The translations under genes were made by a program, and so were the position numbers. The notes beneath the pieces were generated by a model, which worked only from the letters and a program-made list of their open reading frames with translations, was not told the origin of the DNA and searched no databases. Shown here piece after piece: positions 8,652 to 17,947 of a DNA stretch of 64,000 bases. The stretch covers positions 1,364,001 to 1,428,000 of the forward strand of contig DAJPGJ010000001.1 of the NCBI GenBank assembly GCA_025992705.1. Reading direction: 5' to 3'. Within the stretch, counting starts at the first letter, position 1. Each line of letters starts with the position of its first letter. The DNA is from Coriobacteriaceae bacterium (lineage in GTDB: Bacteria; Actinomycetota; Coriobacteriia; Coriobacteriales; QAMH01).

Positions 8652-9373
8652 GCTTCGTCCTCAAGACGCAAGCGGTAGCCGATACCGCGAACGGTCTCGA
8701 GCACGGAACTCGAACCCGGATCGGCTTGCTCGAGCTTCTGGCGCAGAGTCTGCATGTGAACGTCCACCGTACGCGTCACGCCGACAAACTCCGAACCCCA
8801 TACCTCCTCGAAGAGCTGCGCGCGCGAAAGCGCGCGACCCGGATTCTCCATGAGCACCTTGAGAAGCTCGAATTCCTTGAACGTGAGGTCAACCAGGGTT
8901 CCTCCCACCTCGACCCGTCTGGCGTGGGGGTCAAGCACAATGGAATCGTAGACAAGATTTCCTTCCCGCATGGCAACGGACGCACGTCGCACGCGTCGCA
9001 AGAGTGCGTTCGAGCGCGAGATGAGCTCCATCATCGAGAATGGTTTCGCGAGGTAGTCGTCGGCCCCGGCATCAAGTCCGCTAATCGTATCGAACTCGGT
9101 GCCCTTGGCCGTGAGCATGATCACGGGGACGTCGCAAAGGCGCGTGTCGGCACGCAGCCGGGCGAGTATACCCAGGCCATCGATGCCCGGCAACATGATG
9201 TCGAGGAGCACGAGGGCGGGAACGTCATCAGCGCATGCCGCGAAAAACGCATCGGCATCGGGAAAGCCCCTTCCCTCGAAGCCGGCCTGGCGAAGCGCGT
9301 AAAGCGTGAGGTCACGAATGTTCTCGTCGTCTTCGACGTAGAAGACGAGTGTGGCGGACTCCCGTGTCGTCAT
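8648..9373 (-). CDS. phoB: PhoB/PhoP-like OmpR-family response regulator
   Basis: 241 residues: receiver domain (about 8-122) with phospho-acceptor Asp58 in LLDIM, conserved Lys110 and the acidic pair at 15-16, then an OmpR-type winged helix (about 140-238; LTFKEFELLKVLMENPGRALSRAQL, then RTVDVHMQTLRQKL). It lies between the Na/Pi symporter gene and the kinase. Four 11-bp-spaced TTTACA-like repeats upstream of the operon match the spacing of PhoP/PhoB half-sites, supporting the phosphate assignment. Confidence 0.9.
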   Translation of the reverse strand: MTTRESATLVFYVEDDENIRDLTLYALRQAGFEGRGFPDADAFFAACADDVPALVLLDIMLPGIDGLGILARLRADTRLCDVPVIMLTAKGTEFDTISGLDAGADDYLAKPFSMMELISRSNALLRRVRRASVAMREGNLVYDSIVLDPHARRVEVGGTLVDLTFKEFELLKVLMENPGRALSRAQLFEEVWGSEFVGVTRTVDVHMQTLRQKLEQADPGSSSVLETVRGIGYRLRLEDEA

Positions 9374-9423
9374 GCATGTTCCCTTCGGGTCATCATATAC
9401 GCGGCAATTCTACCCCAGTATGC

Positions 9424-10470
9424 TCATGCCGCAGAACACTCCCCAGAACCCAGAGACCCAGACGGAGCGACGATGTCATGCGGGCGCACCGGGCGCTCGG
9501 GCAATATCAGCATGACAAGCTTCATCATGAGCGAGACGAGCGGAAGCCAGATGAGCGTCATCACTACGTTGAAGCACGTATGCGCGTTGGCAATCTGCCG
9601 CGCGATGATCTCGACTCCCTCCCCTGCGGGAGGAATGGCTGCCACGACAGTCGCAAAGGGCCCGGTCAGCCCGACGAAGAGCAGGCAGCCCGACAGGTTG
9701 AAGATGCAATGCGCCAGGGCAACGCGCTTGGCATCCCGCGATTGGCCAATGGAGGCAAGAAGCGCCGTGACGGTCGTCCCCAGATTGTCTCCAAGCAAGA
9801 TGGGGATGGCGCCCTCGAGACCGAGGACACTCGCCCCGTCGGCACCCGGCTGAGCGGCGAAGTTCTGCAGCACGGCAATGGTCGCGCTCGAGCTCTGCAC
9901 GACGAGCGTCATCACCGTGCCTACGAGGACTCCAAGAACGGGCACACCCGCAACCTGGGCAATCATCTCCGTGAAGACGGGGCTCTCGGCTAGGGGCTTC
10001 ATGACCGACCCCATGGTCTCTATGCCGACGAAGAGCAGGCCAAAACCGAATATTGCCCGCCCCGTCAGCTTCACGCGCTCGCCTCTGGCAAGCGCCATGA
10101 CGAGGAAGCCCACCGCGACGAACAACAAGATATAGTCCGAGAGCTTGAACGCGATGATCTGCGCCGTGATAGTCGTCCCGATGTTCGCGCCCATGACGAT
10201 GGGAATCGCCTGCCGAAGGCTCATGATCCTCGCGCTCACGAATCCGATGACCATGACCGTCGTAGCGCTTGAGCTCTGCAGCACGGCGGTGGCAAGCGCG
10301 CCGGCCAGGACGCCCATGATCGGGTTCTTCGTCACGGCGGCAAGGATGGAGCGCATCCTCTCGCCTGCCGCTTCCTGCAAGCTGCCACTCATCGTGTTCA
10401 TGCCGTACAGAAAGATCGCCAGGCCTCCTGCAAGCCCCAAGACGACCTTCATGATCTCGTTGACGTCCAC
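9424..10470 (-). CDS. Na+/phosphate cotransporter, type II family, no PhoU domain
   Basis: Inner-membrane symporter of the NptA/PNaS family. The inverted repeat architecture is visible as two QSSSATT/QSSSATI motifs (about 65 and 195) and two GANIGTT/GDNLGTT motifs. At 348 residues it stops after the transmembrane core; many bacterial homologues (about 550 residues) carry a C-terminal PhoU-like domain that is absent here. First gene of a probable operon with phoB and phoR; the promoter region carries the Pho-like repeats. Confidence 0.9.
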   Translation of the reverse strand: MDVNEIMKVVLGLAGGLAIFLYGMNTMSGSLQEAAGERMRSILAAVTKNPIMGVLAGALATAVLQSSSATTVMVIGFVSARIMSLRQAIPIVMGANIGTTITAQIIAFKLSDYILLFVAVGFLVMALARGERVKLTGRAIFGFGLLFVGIETMGSVMKPLAESPVFTEMIAQVAGVPVLGVLVGTVMTLVVQSSSATIAVLQNFAAQPGADGASVLGLEGAIPILLGDNLGTTVTALLASIGQSRDAKRVALAHCIFNLSGCLLFVGLTGPFATVVAAIPPAGEGVEIIARQIANAHTCFNVVMTLIWLPLVSLMMKLVMLILPERPVRPHDIVAPSGSLGSGECSAA

Positions 10471-10521
10471 CTATGTCCCTCTCCTCTACTATCTGACGTA
10501 AGGAGAAGTCTACGGAGGCAA

Positions 10522-10560
10522 TGTACGGGCAGCGTAAGGGGAAAGTAAAGTCTCTGTAAA
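10522..10560 (-). promoter_or_regulatory. Pho-box-like direct repeats, four half-sites at 11-bp intervals
   Basis: On the minus strand the hexamers TTTACA (10555-10560), TTTACT (10544-10549), CTTACG (10533-10538) and CGTACA (10522-10527) start exactly 11 bp apart, 52-90 bp upstream of the Na/Pi symporter start. PhoB/PhoP bind tandem TT(A/T)ACA-like half-sites with 5-bp spacers. This is the likely binding site of the regulator encoded in the same operon. Confidence 0.65.
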
Positions 10561-10718
10561 GTCATTGCTTCCCATACCGGTAAACAGGATAATCTCCGCG
10601 TCGCGCCCTCCGAGTGAAAAGGGCGCTCGCTTGCACGAAAAGCTCTCGACCGTGACGGCTGGATGAAGGATAATATCTGGAATGGTACCCCACCACCTGA
10701 AAGGCTGGGTCACAGCAT

Positions 10719-13688
10719 ATGAAGAGCATCGACAAGTCACTTAATATCAGGCGCAACAGAATCCTTGCCGCATGCGCGGCAATCGTCATCGTAATCGCAG
10801 CGCTCCTGATATTCATGAACGTCAACACGGAGCGCATCACGCAGCAAAACGCCGACTATCTCGAGGGTACGACCGAGCAAACCGCACGACGCGTCAACGA
10901 CTTGCTCAACAATGGCCTGGCCACGGTCGAGACGGCAGCAAAGGTATACGGGCAGACCCTGACCAGCCCCAGCGTCGACCCGGACACAGCGCTCCAGATG
11001 ATCAACTCGACCCAGTTCAACTACGCCTTCCTCATTACTGCCGATGGCATAGGACACAACATCGACGGTCGCACCGAAGAGGTGAGCAGCCGCGAGTACT
11101 ATATCAAGGGCATGCAGGGCGAGAGCGGCATCTGCGCCGTCGAGAACGCCGCCTTCAACGAGCATCGCATCATCGCGTTCTACGCCCCCATCCTCTACCA
11201 GGGAACGCCCGTCGCCGTCTTTGCCTGCGTCTACAACGAGGCGACGATGGCGCAATACATGAGCACGAGCTTCTTCGGCGTCGAGACCGCCACCTACCTC
11301 TGTGACCGTGACGGCAACGTCCTGGCAAAGTCGAGCATGAACGACGAGATCGACTACTCGGTGCTCGACTCGAAGCTCAGCGACTCGCTCAAGGACATCA
11401 CTCCCGAAGAGCTCGCGCAATCCCTCGCCCAGAGTTCCTCGTTTAACTTCAGCTACAACGCCTCATCCGGCGAGGGTAGCGTGTATGTCGCCCAGCTCGC
11501 CTCGTCGGATTGGATGATCCTGCGTATCTTCCCCGAATCCGTCACGGCAAAAATGGTGTCTTCAGCTAACGCGGCGGGCATCATCCTCGTTGCGGGTGTC
11601 GTTGTCGCCTGCTTGCTTTTCATCGTCGTGCTCGTGTTCCAATCGCGCAAGCAGAAGGACCGCCTGCTGCTCGAGCGTCAGGAGGCAACACGCATCATCG
11701 ACGCCTCCACCAACTTGTTTAGCCGGCTGCTCGCCATCGACCTCGTGAACGACAGCTACGAGTACCTCAAGCGCGAGGGGCTGGATGACTCCCTCCCGAC
11801 GGACGGCAAGTTCAGCGATTTGCGCTCGTACTGGAAACGCGTGGCAAGCGACAGCGACATCGAGCGCCTCTGCGAGCTGGAAGACATCGAGACGCTGCGA
11901 GAACGCCTGCAGCCGGGTGTCCCCTACCTCCAGTGCGAATACCGTGTCATGCGAGGCGACGAGGAACGTTGGCTGCAGGTCTCCACGCTTTGCATCGCCC
12001 GTGACGCTCACGCGCTGCCCACGGACATACTCGTCACCATCCAGGACGTCACGGAGCAAAAGGCAGCCGAGCTCGCATCACGTCAGGCCCTCGAGGATGC
12101 GTTCCAAGCCGCCGAGCACGCTTCGCAGGCCAAGAGCGACTTCCTCAACTCCATGAGCCATGACATCCGCACGCCCATGAACTCCATCATGGGCCTCACG
12201 GCCATCGCAAGCATGCACGCCGACGACCCTGAGCGTGTAAGCGAGTGCCTCACCAACATCTCCTCTGCGAGCCATCACCTGCTCGGCCTCATCAACGAGG
12301 TCCTCGACATGGCCAAGATCGAATCGGGCTCCATCGGGCTCACGGACGAGGAGTTCGAACTCTCCGATTCCATCGAGAAACTCCTAGCCATCGTGAACCC
12401 CCAGATTGTCGCCAAGAACCTCGACCTGCGCGTCGACGTCGTCGACATCAAACACGAGCACGTCATCGGCGACCTCACGCGCCTGCAGCAGGTCTTCGTG
12501 AACATCATGGGCAACGCAATCAAGTTCACACCCGAAGGTGGCAGCATCTACATGCGCATTTCCGAGCTGCCAAGCCGCGTCCACGACAGTGGCTGCTACG
12601 AGTTCGTCTTTTCGGATACGGGCTGTGGCATGAGCAAGGAGTTCATGGAGACCATCTTCGAGCCCTTCACGCGCGCCAATGATTCGCGCACCACCGGTAT
12701 CGAGGGCACGGGTCTGGGCATGGCGATCGTCAAGAGCGTCGTCAGCCTGATGAACGGCACGGTCGACGTCGACTCCGAGCTTGGAAAGGGCACCACGTTC
12801 ACCGTGACGGTGCACCTCAAGCTCCGCGATGGCGCGGCGGTCGATCTCAGCGACCTCAAGGACATCAGAGTGCTCGTGGTCGATGACGACGACGTTGCCT
12901 GCGAGGGAGCCTGCGCCCTGCTCGAGGATATCGGCATGCGCGCAAACTACGAGATGTCCGGCCCGGCGGGCGTGCAGGCCGTGATCGATGCCGACGCATC
13001 GGACGATCCCTTCAAGGCCGTCATCCTCGATTGGCGCATGCCCGGCATGAGTGGTCTGGAGGTCGCTAAGGCGATTCGCGAGAGGGTCAAGCAGGCGCCC
13101 CCCATCATCATTCTCTCCGGCTACGACTGGTCGATGATCGAGCAGGAGGCGCGCGAGATAGGCATCGACGCCTTCATTTCCAAGCCCCTGTTCCGCTCGC
13201 GCCTCATCCAGGTGATGAAGGAGCTCCTCAGTGGCGAGGTTGCCGAGGGAGTCGATCCCAAGGCAATGCTCGAGGAATGTGCCTTCGACGGATACCGCGT
13301 GCTTCTGACCGAGGACAACGTCATGGCGACGGCCATCGGGCAGGAGATAATCGGTCTCACCGGTGCAGAGGTCGAGCATGCCGAAAACGGCCAGGTGGCG
13401 GTCAACATGCTACTCGAGCACGAGCCAGGCTACTACGACTTCGTGTTCATGGATATCCAGATGCCGGTCATGAACGGCTACGAGGCGACAACGGCTATCC
13501 GCGCGGCGGCGATCGACAGGCCGGACCTTGCGCAAATCCCCATCATCGCGCTTTCGGCCGATGCCTTTGCCGAAGATGTCAAGCACGCGCATTCGGTGGG
13601 CATGAACGACCATATGGCAAAGCCCATGGAAATCGAGTCGCTCGTCGCCATCATGCGCAAGTGGATGCCGAAGAGCAACGAGAACTAG
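10719..13688 (+). CDS. Hybrid sensor histidine kinase with two receiver domains
   Basis: 989-residue membrane kinase: helix (about 14-34), large extracytoplasmic Cache-like sensor (about 40-275), second helix (about 283-306), PAS-like region (about 325-450), HisKA with SHDIRTPMNS (His481), HATPase_c (about 560-690; GCGMS, GTGLGMAIV), then receiver 1 (Asp771 in ILDWRMPG) and receiver 2 (Asp912 in FMDIQMPVMNG). There is no HPt domain and no output regulator beside it, so its phosphorelay partner must be elsewhere. A strong terminator follows. Confidence 0.92.
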   Translation: MKSIDKSLNIRRNRILAACAAIVIVIAALLIFMNVNTERITQQNADYLEGTTEQTARRVNDLLNNGLATVETAAKVYGQTLTSPSVDPDTALQMINSTQFNYAFLITADGIGHNIDGRTEEVSSREYYIKGMQGESGICAVENAAFNEHRIIAFYAPILYQGTPVAVFACVYNEATMAQYMSTSFFGVETATYLCDRDGNVLAKSSMNDEIDYSVLDSKLSDSLKDITPEELAQSLAQSSSFNFSYNASSGEGSVYVAQLASSDWMILRIFPESVTAKMVSSANAAGIILVAGVVVACLLFIVVLVFQSRKQKDRLLLERQEATRIIDASTNLFSRLLAIDLVNDSYEYLKREGLDDSLPTDGKFSDLRSYWKRVASDSDIERLCELEDIETLRERLQPGVPYLQCEYRVMRGDEERWLQVSTLCIARDAHALPTDILVTIQDVTEQKAAELASRQALEDAFQAAEHASQAKSDFLNSMSHDIRTPMNSIMGLTAIASMHADDPERVSECLTNISSASHHLLGLINEVLDMAKIESGSIGLTDEEFELSDSIEKLLAIVNPQIVAKNLDLRVDVVDIKHEHVIGDLTRLQQVFVNIMGNAIKFTPEGGSIYMRISELPSRVHDSGCYEFVFSDTGCGMSKEFMETIFEPFTRANDSRTTGIEGTGLGMAIVKSVVSLMNGTVDVDSELGKGTTFTVTVHLKLRDGAAVDLSDLKDIRVLVVDDDDVACEGACALLEDIGMRANYEMSGPAGVQAVIDADASDDPFKAVILDWRMPGMSGLEVAKAIRERVKQAPPIIILSGYDWSMIEQEAREIGIDAFISKPLFRSRLIQVMKELLSGEVAEGVDPKAMLEECAFDGYRVLLTEDNVMATAIGQEIIGLTGAEVEHAENGQVAVNMLLEHEPGYYDFVFMDIQMPVMNGYEATTAIRAAAIDRPDLAQIPIIALSADAFAEDVKHAHSVGMNDHMAKPMEIESLVAIMRKWMPKSNEN

Positions 13689-13711
13689 AGCCCACATTGG
13701 CTTTCAAGACG

Positions 13712-13747
13712 AGGGGTGCCCGTCCACTTGATCGGACGGGCACCCCT
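13712..13747. terminator. Bidirectional terminator
   Basis: Perfect 14-bp stem (aggggtgcccgtcc / ggacgggcacccct) with an 8-nt loop between the convergent hybrid kinase and bile salt hydrolase genes. T-runs on either side are weak. Confidence 0.7.
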
Positions 13748-13767
13748 ATGTTTACGGCGTATCTTCC

Positions 13768-14718
13768 CTAAGCGAAGACGTGCAACTCCGAGCCGTCGAG
13801 GTCGGCCTTGTCCATAGGATAGGCCTCGATGGCTGGGTTCTCGTAGGTGTTCATGTAGTACGTCTTTGTCGCCATGGAGATACCGCCGGTATAGACCGTC
13901 GTCTCGAATTCGCCGTTTTCCATCTTCGCCTCGCCATCGATCATCGCAACACCGGCGAGCGTATGGAACATCCTGGAGACGTTATCTGCCTCGCCGGACT
14001 TCTGCGGATAGTGGCTGTTCAGGTAGGCGACCCTCACGAAACGGTCGGGCGAATAGCTCGAACCGGGCAGGCCCACGAGCTGTCCGCCGCTCCCGTAAGG
14101 CGCAAGCTTCTGCTTGTCCCACTGAACGTCAGCGACGTATTCAGGACTCAGGTTCATGTAGCTGCGCAGGTGCTCGACGTGCCAGTCGAAGGTGGGCTGG
14201 TTGGTGAGCACGTCGACGTCGTCGTGATGGATGTGCATGCCATCGGCCATGTACTCGACCACGATGGAACGGTCCTTGTCACCGATAAGGTAATGGAGAA
14301 GCGCGACCGGAAACTGGTCGTTCACGGGCTTGGCGACGATGGCCACATCAGCCAGCGCCTCCTCCAACTCGTCCACCGTGGCAAAGTTGCTAGCTACCCA
14401 CAGGGGAAACTCGTATGCGGCGAGGTTGGTCTTGCCCTTGACGGCATCTGCCTCGAACTGGGCATAGCCGGGGAAGTTGAGCCCGGCGATGGCGAGCCCC
14501 TTCTCGTTGGCGCAGTCGAAGTAGAGCGGAACGCCCCCAATCACGATGCACGGGCCGATGACCGCGTAATCCTGCCGGGACTCGACCCCGAAGGCATAGT
14601 GGCGCTCGTAGCCGCGGGGAGTCACGGTGACCTTCTGGCCGTAGCCGCAATTCCAATCGAGATTGCGGGCAAAGTACATGTTGCCCTTGTCATCGGTGAA
14701 CCTGATTCCCGAGCACAT
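13768..14718 (-). CDS. bsh: Bile salt hydrolase / choloylglycine hydrolase family
   Basis: Ntn-hydrolase that removes taurine or glycine from conjugated bile acids. The start at 14718 gives Met-Cys, so Cys2 becomes the N-terminal nucleophile; GGGAGGGAG precedes it, while upstream in-frame starts would bury the Cys. Other family catalytic positions are present: Arg18, Asp21 (RNLDW), Asn81 (GLNF), Asn173 (TNQPTF) and Arg226 (PDRFVRV). 316 residues is the usual size. Penicillin V acylases share the fold, but this set favours BSH. It stands alone, with a paired direct repeat upstream that may bind a regulator. Confidence 0.9.
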   Translation of the reverse strand: MCSGIRFTDDKGNMYFARNLDWNCGYGQKVTVTPRGYERHYAFGVESRQDYAVIGPCIVIGGVPLYFDCANEKGLAIAGLNFPGYAQFEADAVKGKTNLAAYEFPLWVASNFATVDELEEALADVAIVAKPVNDQFPVALLHYLIGDKDRSIVVEYMADGMHIHHDDVDVLTNQPTFDWHVEHLRSYMNLSPEYVADVQWDKQKLAPYGSGGQLVGLPGSSYSPDRFVRVAYLNSHYPQKSGEADNVSRMFHTLAGVAMIDGEAKMENGEFETTVYTGGISMATKTYYMNTYENPAIEAYPMDKADLDGSELHVFA

Positions 14719-14784
14719 GGCTAGCTCCCTCCCACGTAAAACCGTACGTATCTTTGTTCTTGTAGGAATAGTATATAGCAAAAA

Positions 14785-14816
14785 CTACCGTTCGCTATTT
14801 ATTTTCTACCGTTCGC
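14785..14816 (-). promoter_or_regulatory. bsh promoter region with 21-bp-phased direct repeat
   Basis: ctaccgttcgc occurs at 14785-14795 and 14806-14816, exactly 21 bp (two helical turns) apart, just upstream of a TATACT-like -10 for bsh on the minus strand. Direct repeats overlapping the -35 position usually mark an activator site. The regulator is not identified. Confidence 0.5.
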
Positions 14817-14912
14817 CAATAATTTTTGTCACTTTTCGCTATGAAATCTAGACATTTCGACATTACTTACTCTGATTTGTGCTACCGTACGGCGCAACCC
14901 GAAAGGACGAAT

Positions 14913-14996
14913 GTGAACTACGTACACGCACATAGCATGTTTGCCAACGCGCAGGCGTTTGCCGGTGCTTGGTGGTGGCGTAGTCGAATATCGTAA
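14913..14996 (+). CDS. trpL: trp leader peptide (attenuation)
   Basis: 27-codon ORF with a GTG start preceded by aaagga at 14902-14907. It ends ...AFAGA-WWW-RSRIS, with three consecutive Trp codons at 14970-14978. It is followed 40 bp later by a terminator and then a tryptophan-synthase-like gene, the classic layout of ribosome-mediated attenuation. Too short to be found by length-based gene calling. Confidence 0.85.
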   Translation: MNYVHAHSMFANAQAFAGAWWWRSRIS

Positions 14997-15035
14997 TCGG
15001 GTTATCGGACTTCACGCTTCTCATCACATACCTTG

Positions 15036-15066
15036 AAGGCCCTCGGTAATCCGGGGGCCTTTTTTA
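15036..15066 (+). terminator. trp attenuator terminator
   Basis: An 11-bp stem (aaggccc + tcgg, one T-G pair / ccgg + gggcctt) with a TAAT loop, followed by six T. It lies between the Trp leader peptide and trpB2, so it can be overridden when ribosomes stall at the WWW codons. I did not identify the antiterminator pairing with certainty. Confidence 0.8.
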
Positions 15067-15148
15067 TTTCCCAAACCATGAGATGCGTAAGAACGGCTAG
15101 CAAGGCAGGAACGTGGACGAGAGTCCAAAGGAAAGAGAGGAAACGACC

Positions 15149-16555
15149 ATGGCAGACGCAAACAAGAAGCAGAACGAGGAGATCCCCTACAAGCTCTACC
15201 TGCGCGAGGACCAGATTCCGACGCAATGGTACAACCTGCGCGCGGACATGCCCGAGCCGCCCGAGCCCATGCGCCTGCCCAACGGCAAGATCGCCGAGCA
15301 TGACGACATCGCCCCGGTGTTCTGCGACAAGCTCGTGGACCAGGAGCTCGACGACGAGACCGCGTACTTCGACATCCCCGAGGGCGTGCAGGAGATGTAC
15401 AAGGTGTACCGCCCCTCCCCGCTGTGCCGCGCGTACAACCTCGAGCGCTACCTGAACACGCCGGCGAAGATCTACTACAAGTTCGAGGGCAACAACACCT
15501 CCGGCTCGCACAAGCTCAACTCGGCGCTCGCCCAGGCCTACTACGCCCAGGAGCAGGGTCTCGACAAGATCACGACCGAGACGGGCGCCGGCCAGTGGGG
15601 CACCGCGCTTTCCGAGGCGGCCGACCACTATGGTGTCGACCTGGACGTCTTCATGGTGAAGTGCTCCTACGAGCAAAAACCCTTCCGTCGCTCCATCATG
15701 CAGACCTTCAACGCGACCGTCACGCCGTCGCCTTCCGACACGACCGAAATCGGCAAGAAGATGCTCGCCGACCATCCCGACTCCACCGGCTCGCTTGGCA
15801 CGGCGATTTCCGAAGCGGTCGAGCGCGCCCTCAACGTTCCCGAGAACAAGGGGCGTTACCAGCTCGGCAGCGTGCTCAACCAGGTCGTGCTGCACCAGTC
15901 CATCATCGGCTTGGAGAGCTATGAGGCCATGAAGGAACTCGGCGAGTACCCCGACATCGTCATCGGCTGCGCCGGTGGCGGCTCCAACCTCGGTGGCCTC
16001 ATCGCACCGTTCATGCGCGACAAGCTGCGCGGCGACAAGCCCGATACGCGCTTCATCGCCGTCGAGCCCGCAAGCTGTCCGTCGCTCACGCGCGGTAAGT
16101 ACGCCTACGACTTCGCCGATACGGGCCAGACCTGCCCGCTCGTCAAGATGTACACGCTGGGCAGCGGCTTTCTGCCCTCCCCCGACCATGCCGGCGGCCT
16201 GCGCTACCACGGCATGAGCCCCATCGTCTCCAAGCTCAAGCACGACGGCTACATGGAGGCCGTCGCCGTGAAGCAGACCGACGTCTTCAAGGCGGCCGAG
16301 GACTTTGCCCGTCTCGAGACCATTCTGCCGGCACCGGAAAGCGCTCATGCAATCTTCCAGGCTATGGAGGAGGCGCGTAAGTGCGCCGAGACCGGCGAGG
16401 AGAAGACGATCCTCTTCGGCCTCACGGGCACGGGCTACTTTGACATGTACGCCTACGAGGCCTATAACCGCGGCGAGATGACCGACCACATCCCTACCGA
16501 CGAGGAGCTCGAGGTCGGCTTCGCGACCATCCCCTCCATCGAGGGAATTCAATAG
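15149..16555 (+). CDS. trpB2: Tryptophan synthase beta-like PLP enzyme (TrpB2 type)
   Basis: 468-residue PLP enzyme. The Schiff-base lysine lies in NNTSGSHKLNS (Lys122), with the phosphate-binding loop GCAGGGSNLGG and substrate loop TETGAGQWG. The N-terminal extension (LREDQIPTQWYNL) marks the TrpB2 subgroup, which condenses indole with serine and lacks the usual TrpA contact surface. There is no trpA beside it, so it probably salvages indole. Start at 15149 chosen for the GAGAGGA site. Its transcript begins with a Trp leader and attenuator. Confidence 0.92.
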   Translation: MADANKKQNEEIPYKLYLREDQIPTQWYNLRADMPEPPEPMRLPNGKIAEHDDIAPVFCDKLVDQELDDETAYFDIPEGVQEMYKVYRPSPLCRAYNLERYLNTPAKIYYKFEGNNTSGSHKLNSALAQAYYAQEQGLDKITTETGAGQWGTALSEAADHYGVDLDVFMVKCSYEQKPFRRSIMQTFNATVTPSPSDTTEIGKKMLADHPDSTGSLGTAISEAVERALNVPENKGRYQLGSVLNQVVLHQSIIGLESYEAMKELGEYPDIVIGCAGGGSNLGGLIAPFMRDKLRGDKPDTRFIAVEPASCPSLTRGKYAYDFADTGQTCPLVKMYTLGSGFLPSPDHAGGLRYHGMSPIVSKLKHDGYMEAVAVKQTDVFKAAEDFARLETILPAPESAHAIFQAMEEARKCAETGEEKTILFGLTGTGYFDMYAYEAYNRGEMTDHIPTDEELEVGFATIPSIEGIQ

Positions 16556-17089
16556 CGGAGACTTCGCTTCGTCGCGGGGTCTTGTCCCAAAATGCGCTCT
16601 GGTGTTCGTCGCGGCGACCACCAGAGCACAGCTCTTGGCATCGACTCAAGACACCGCCCGGTTTTGTGGTGTGGTGGTCGAGCTCACAGCCACAGGAGCA
16701 CATTTTGAGGCGAAAATGCCTGGAAATGCTGCGTAGTGGTCGGGAGCGCAGTCACAGGGGCACAGCTCTTGGCACCGACTCCGGATACCGCCCGGTTTTG
16801 TGGTGTGGTGGCCGGGAGCGCAACCGCGAGCACACATTTCCTGGCAGCAGTCCGACATTCACGCACGCGCCTCACGACGCACATTATCTAAGCCTCGTTT
16901 TGCAAATCGTTTATGTCTCGAAACCCACCCGTTACCAGGGGATACTCCACTCAATTGGAGTTGTAGACACCCCTTGAAGGAAAGGTGAGGATACTCTGGT
17001 TCGTGCCTCATGAAAGCCACCGCCAGACGCGAGGCTCGTATACTTCCGTTTGGATATACGCAAACGACATAAGACCAGTCTGGAGATAC
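16556..17089. repeat. Gene-poor stretch with an imperfect tandem repeat
   Basis: 534 bp without a convincing gene. A unit of about 80 bp beginning cacagctcttggca occurs near 16627 and again near 16761 (period about 134 bp); both contain the same ccgcccggttttgtggtgtg stretch. Between them lies a small inverted repeat, cattttgaggcgaaaatg (16701-16718). ORFs across it show no recognisable domain and odd Trp/Ser/Arg-rich composition, so I treat it as non-coding or decayed. Confidence 0.5.
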
Positions 17090-17947
17090 ATGGGCAAGAA
17101 CCTCGGCACGCACGATATGACAAGCACGAAGACCAAGGCCACGTCAACCAAACGACAATCGCTCGTCGTCAGGGCGCGTGGTCTTGCCTCGTCATATCTG
17201 CGATTGCAGGGCACGGCCATCGCCCACGAGGACACGCTCGTCATGTCGCCGGTCAAGCTACCCGGTGCCAATCACGCCCGCAAGCTCGACGAGAAGGCAT
17301 CGTCACTGTGGCGCAAGACCAAGCGTTTCTTCTCGCAGCTCGCGCTCACGAAGGAAGACGAGACTGGCTATTTCGAGCCCCGCACTTGGGCCTTCTGGCG
17401 TGGCATCATCATGTACTTCTTCCTCTTCAGCGTTGTCGGGCACTGGATGGAGATTCCCTACTGTCTTTCGATGGATGCGCTCTTCGGCATCGTCGATACC
17501 GATTACGCCATCTTCCTCGACGAGCTCTACGTCCCCTATTGGGTCTACGGCGCCGGTGCCGCGGCGATAACCATACTGCTGCTCCCTCTCAAGATACGGC
17601 TCGTGGGCAAGCGAAAGACCATGTGGGGTGCGGCACTCGAGTTCTTCGTGCTGGCAATCGTGCTATGCGCCGCCCTCGAATGCATCATGGGTTGGATCGT
17701 CAACCAGCCAGACGCCCTGGGCGAGTATCCCTACTGGGACAACTCGCAGCTGCCTTTCAACATCTTCCAGCAGGCCTGGCTCGTCAATGACATTTTCCTG
17801 GGCCTCGTCACGCTCGGCTATGTCTGGTTCGCATTTCCCTTCTGCCAGAAGTTCTGCAAGCTCATCGGCAATAAGGCAGCCGATGGATTGTTCTGGGCCG
17901 TCATCGCGATTTTCGTGATAATCTGCGTCCTCACCTACGCCCTCTAG
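17090..17947 (+). CDS. Integral membrane protein, putative ABC-transporter type IV (CmpB-like)
   Basis: 285 residues from the ATG at 17090 (GGAG four bases upstream); a GTG at 16985 in the same frame is possible but adds an unlikely N-terminus. A basic cytosolic N-terminus (about 1-100) is followed by five or so membrane helices from about residue 108. The pattern FFLFSVVGHWMEIPYC and LECIMGWI...YWDNSQLPFN resembles the CmpB/PF06541 family of membrane proteins common in gut Actinobacteria and Firmicutes. Function is unknown. Confidence 0.75.
   Translation: MGKNLGTHDMTSTKTKATSTKRQSLVVRARGLASSYLRLQGTAIAHEDTLVMSPVKLPGANHARKLDEKASSLWRKTKRFFSQLALTKEDETGYFEPRTWAFWRGIIMYFFLFSVVGHWMEIPYCLSMDALFGIVDTDYAIFLDELYVPYWVYGAGAAAITILLLPLKIRLVGKRKTMWGAALEFFVLAIVLCAALECIMGWIVNQPDALGEYPYWDNSQLPFNIFQQAWLVNDIFLGLVTLGYVWFAFPFCQKFCKLIGNKAADGLFWAVIAIFVIICVLTYAL

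Noticed and set aside
15002..16621. 539-residue minus-strand ORF opposite trpB2
   Set aside because: Antisense to an intact PLP enzyme; long reverse frames are expected at this GC and codon bias. It has no domain or ribosome site.
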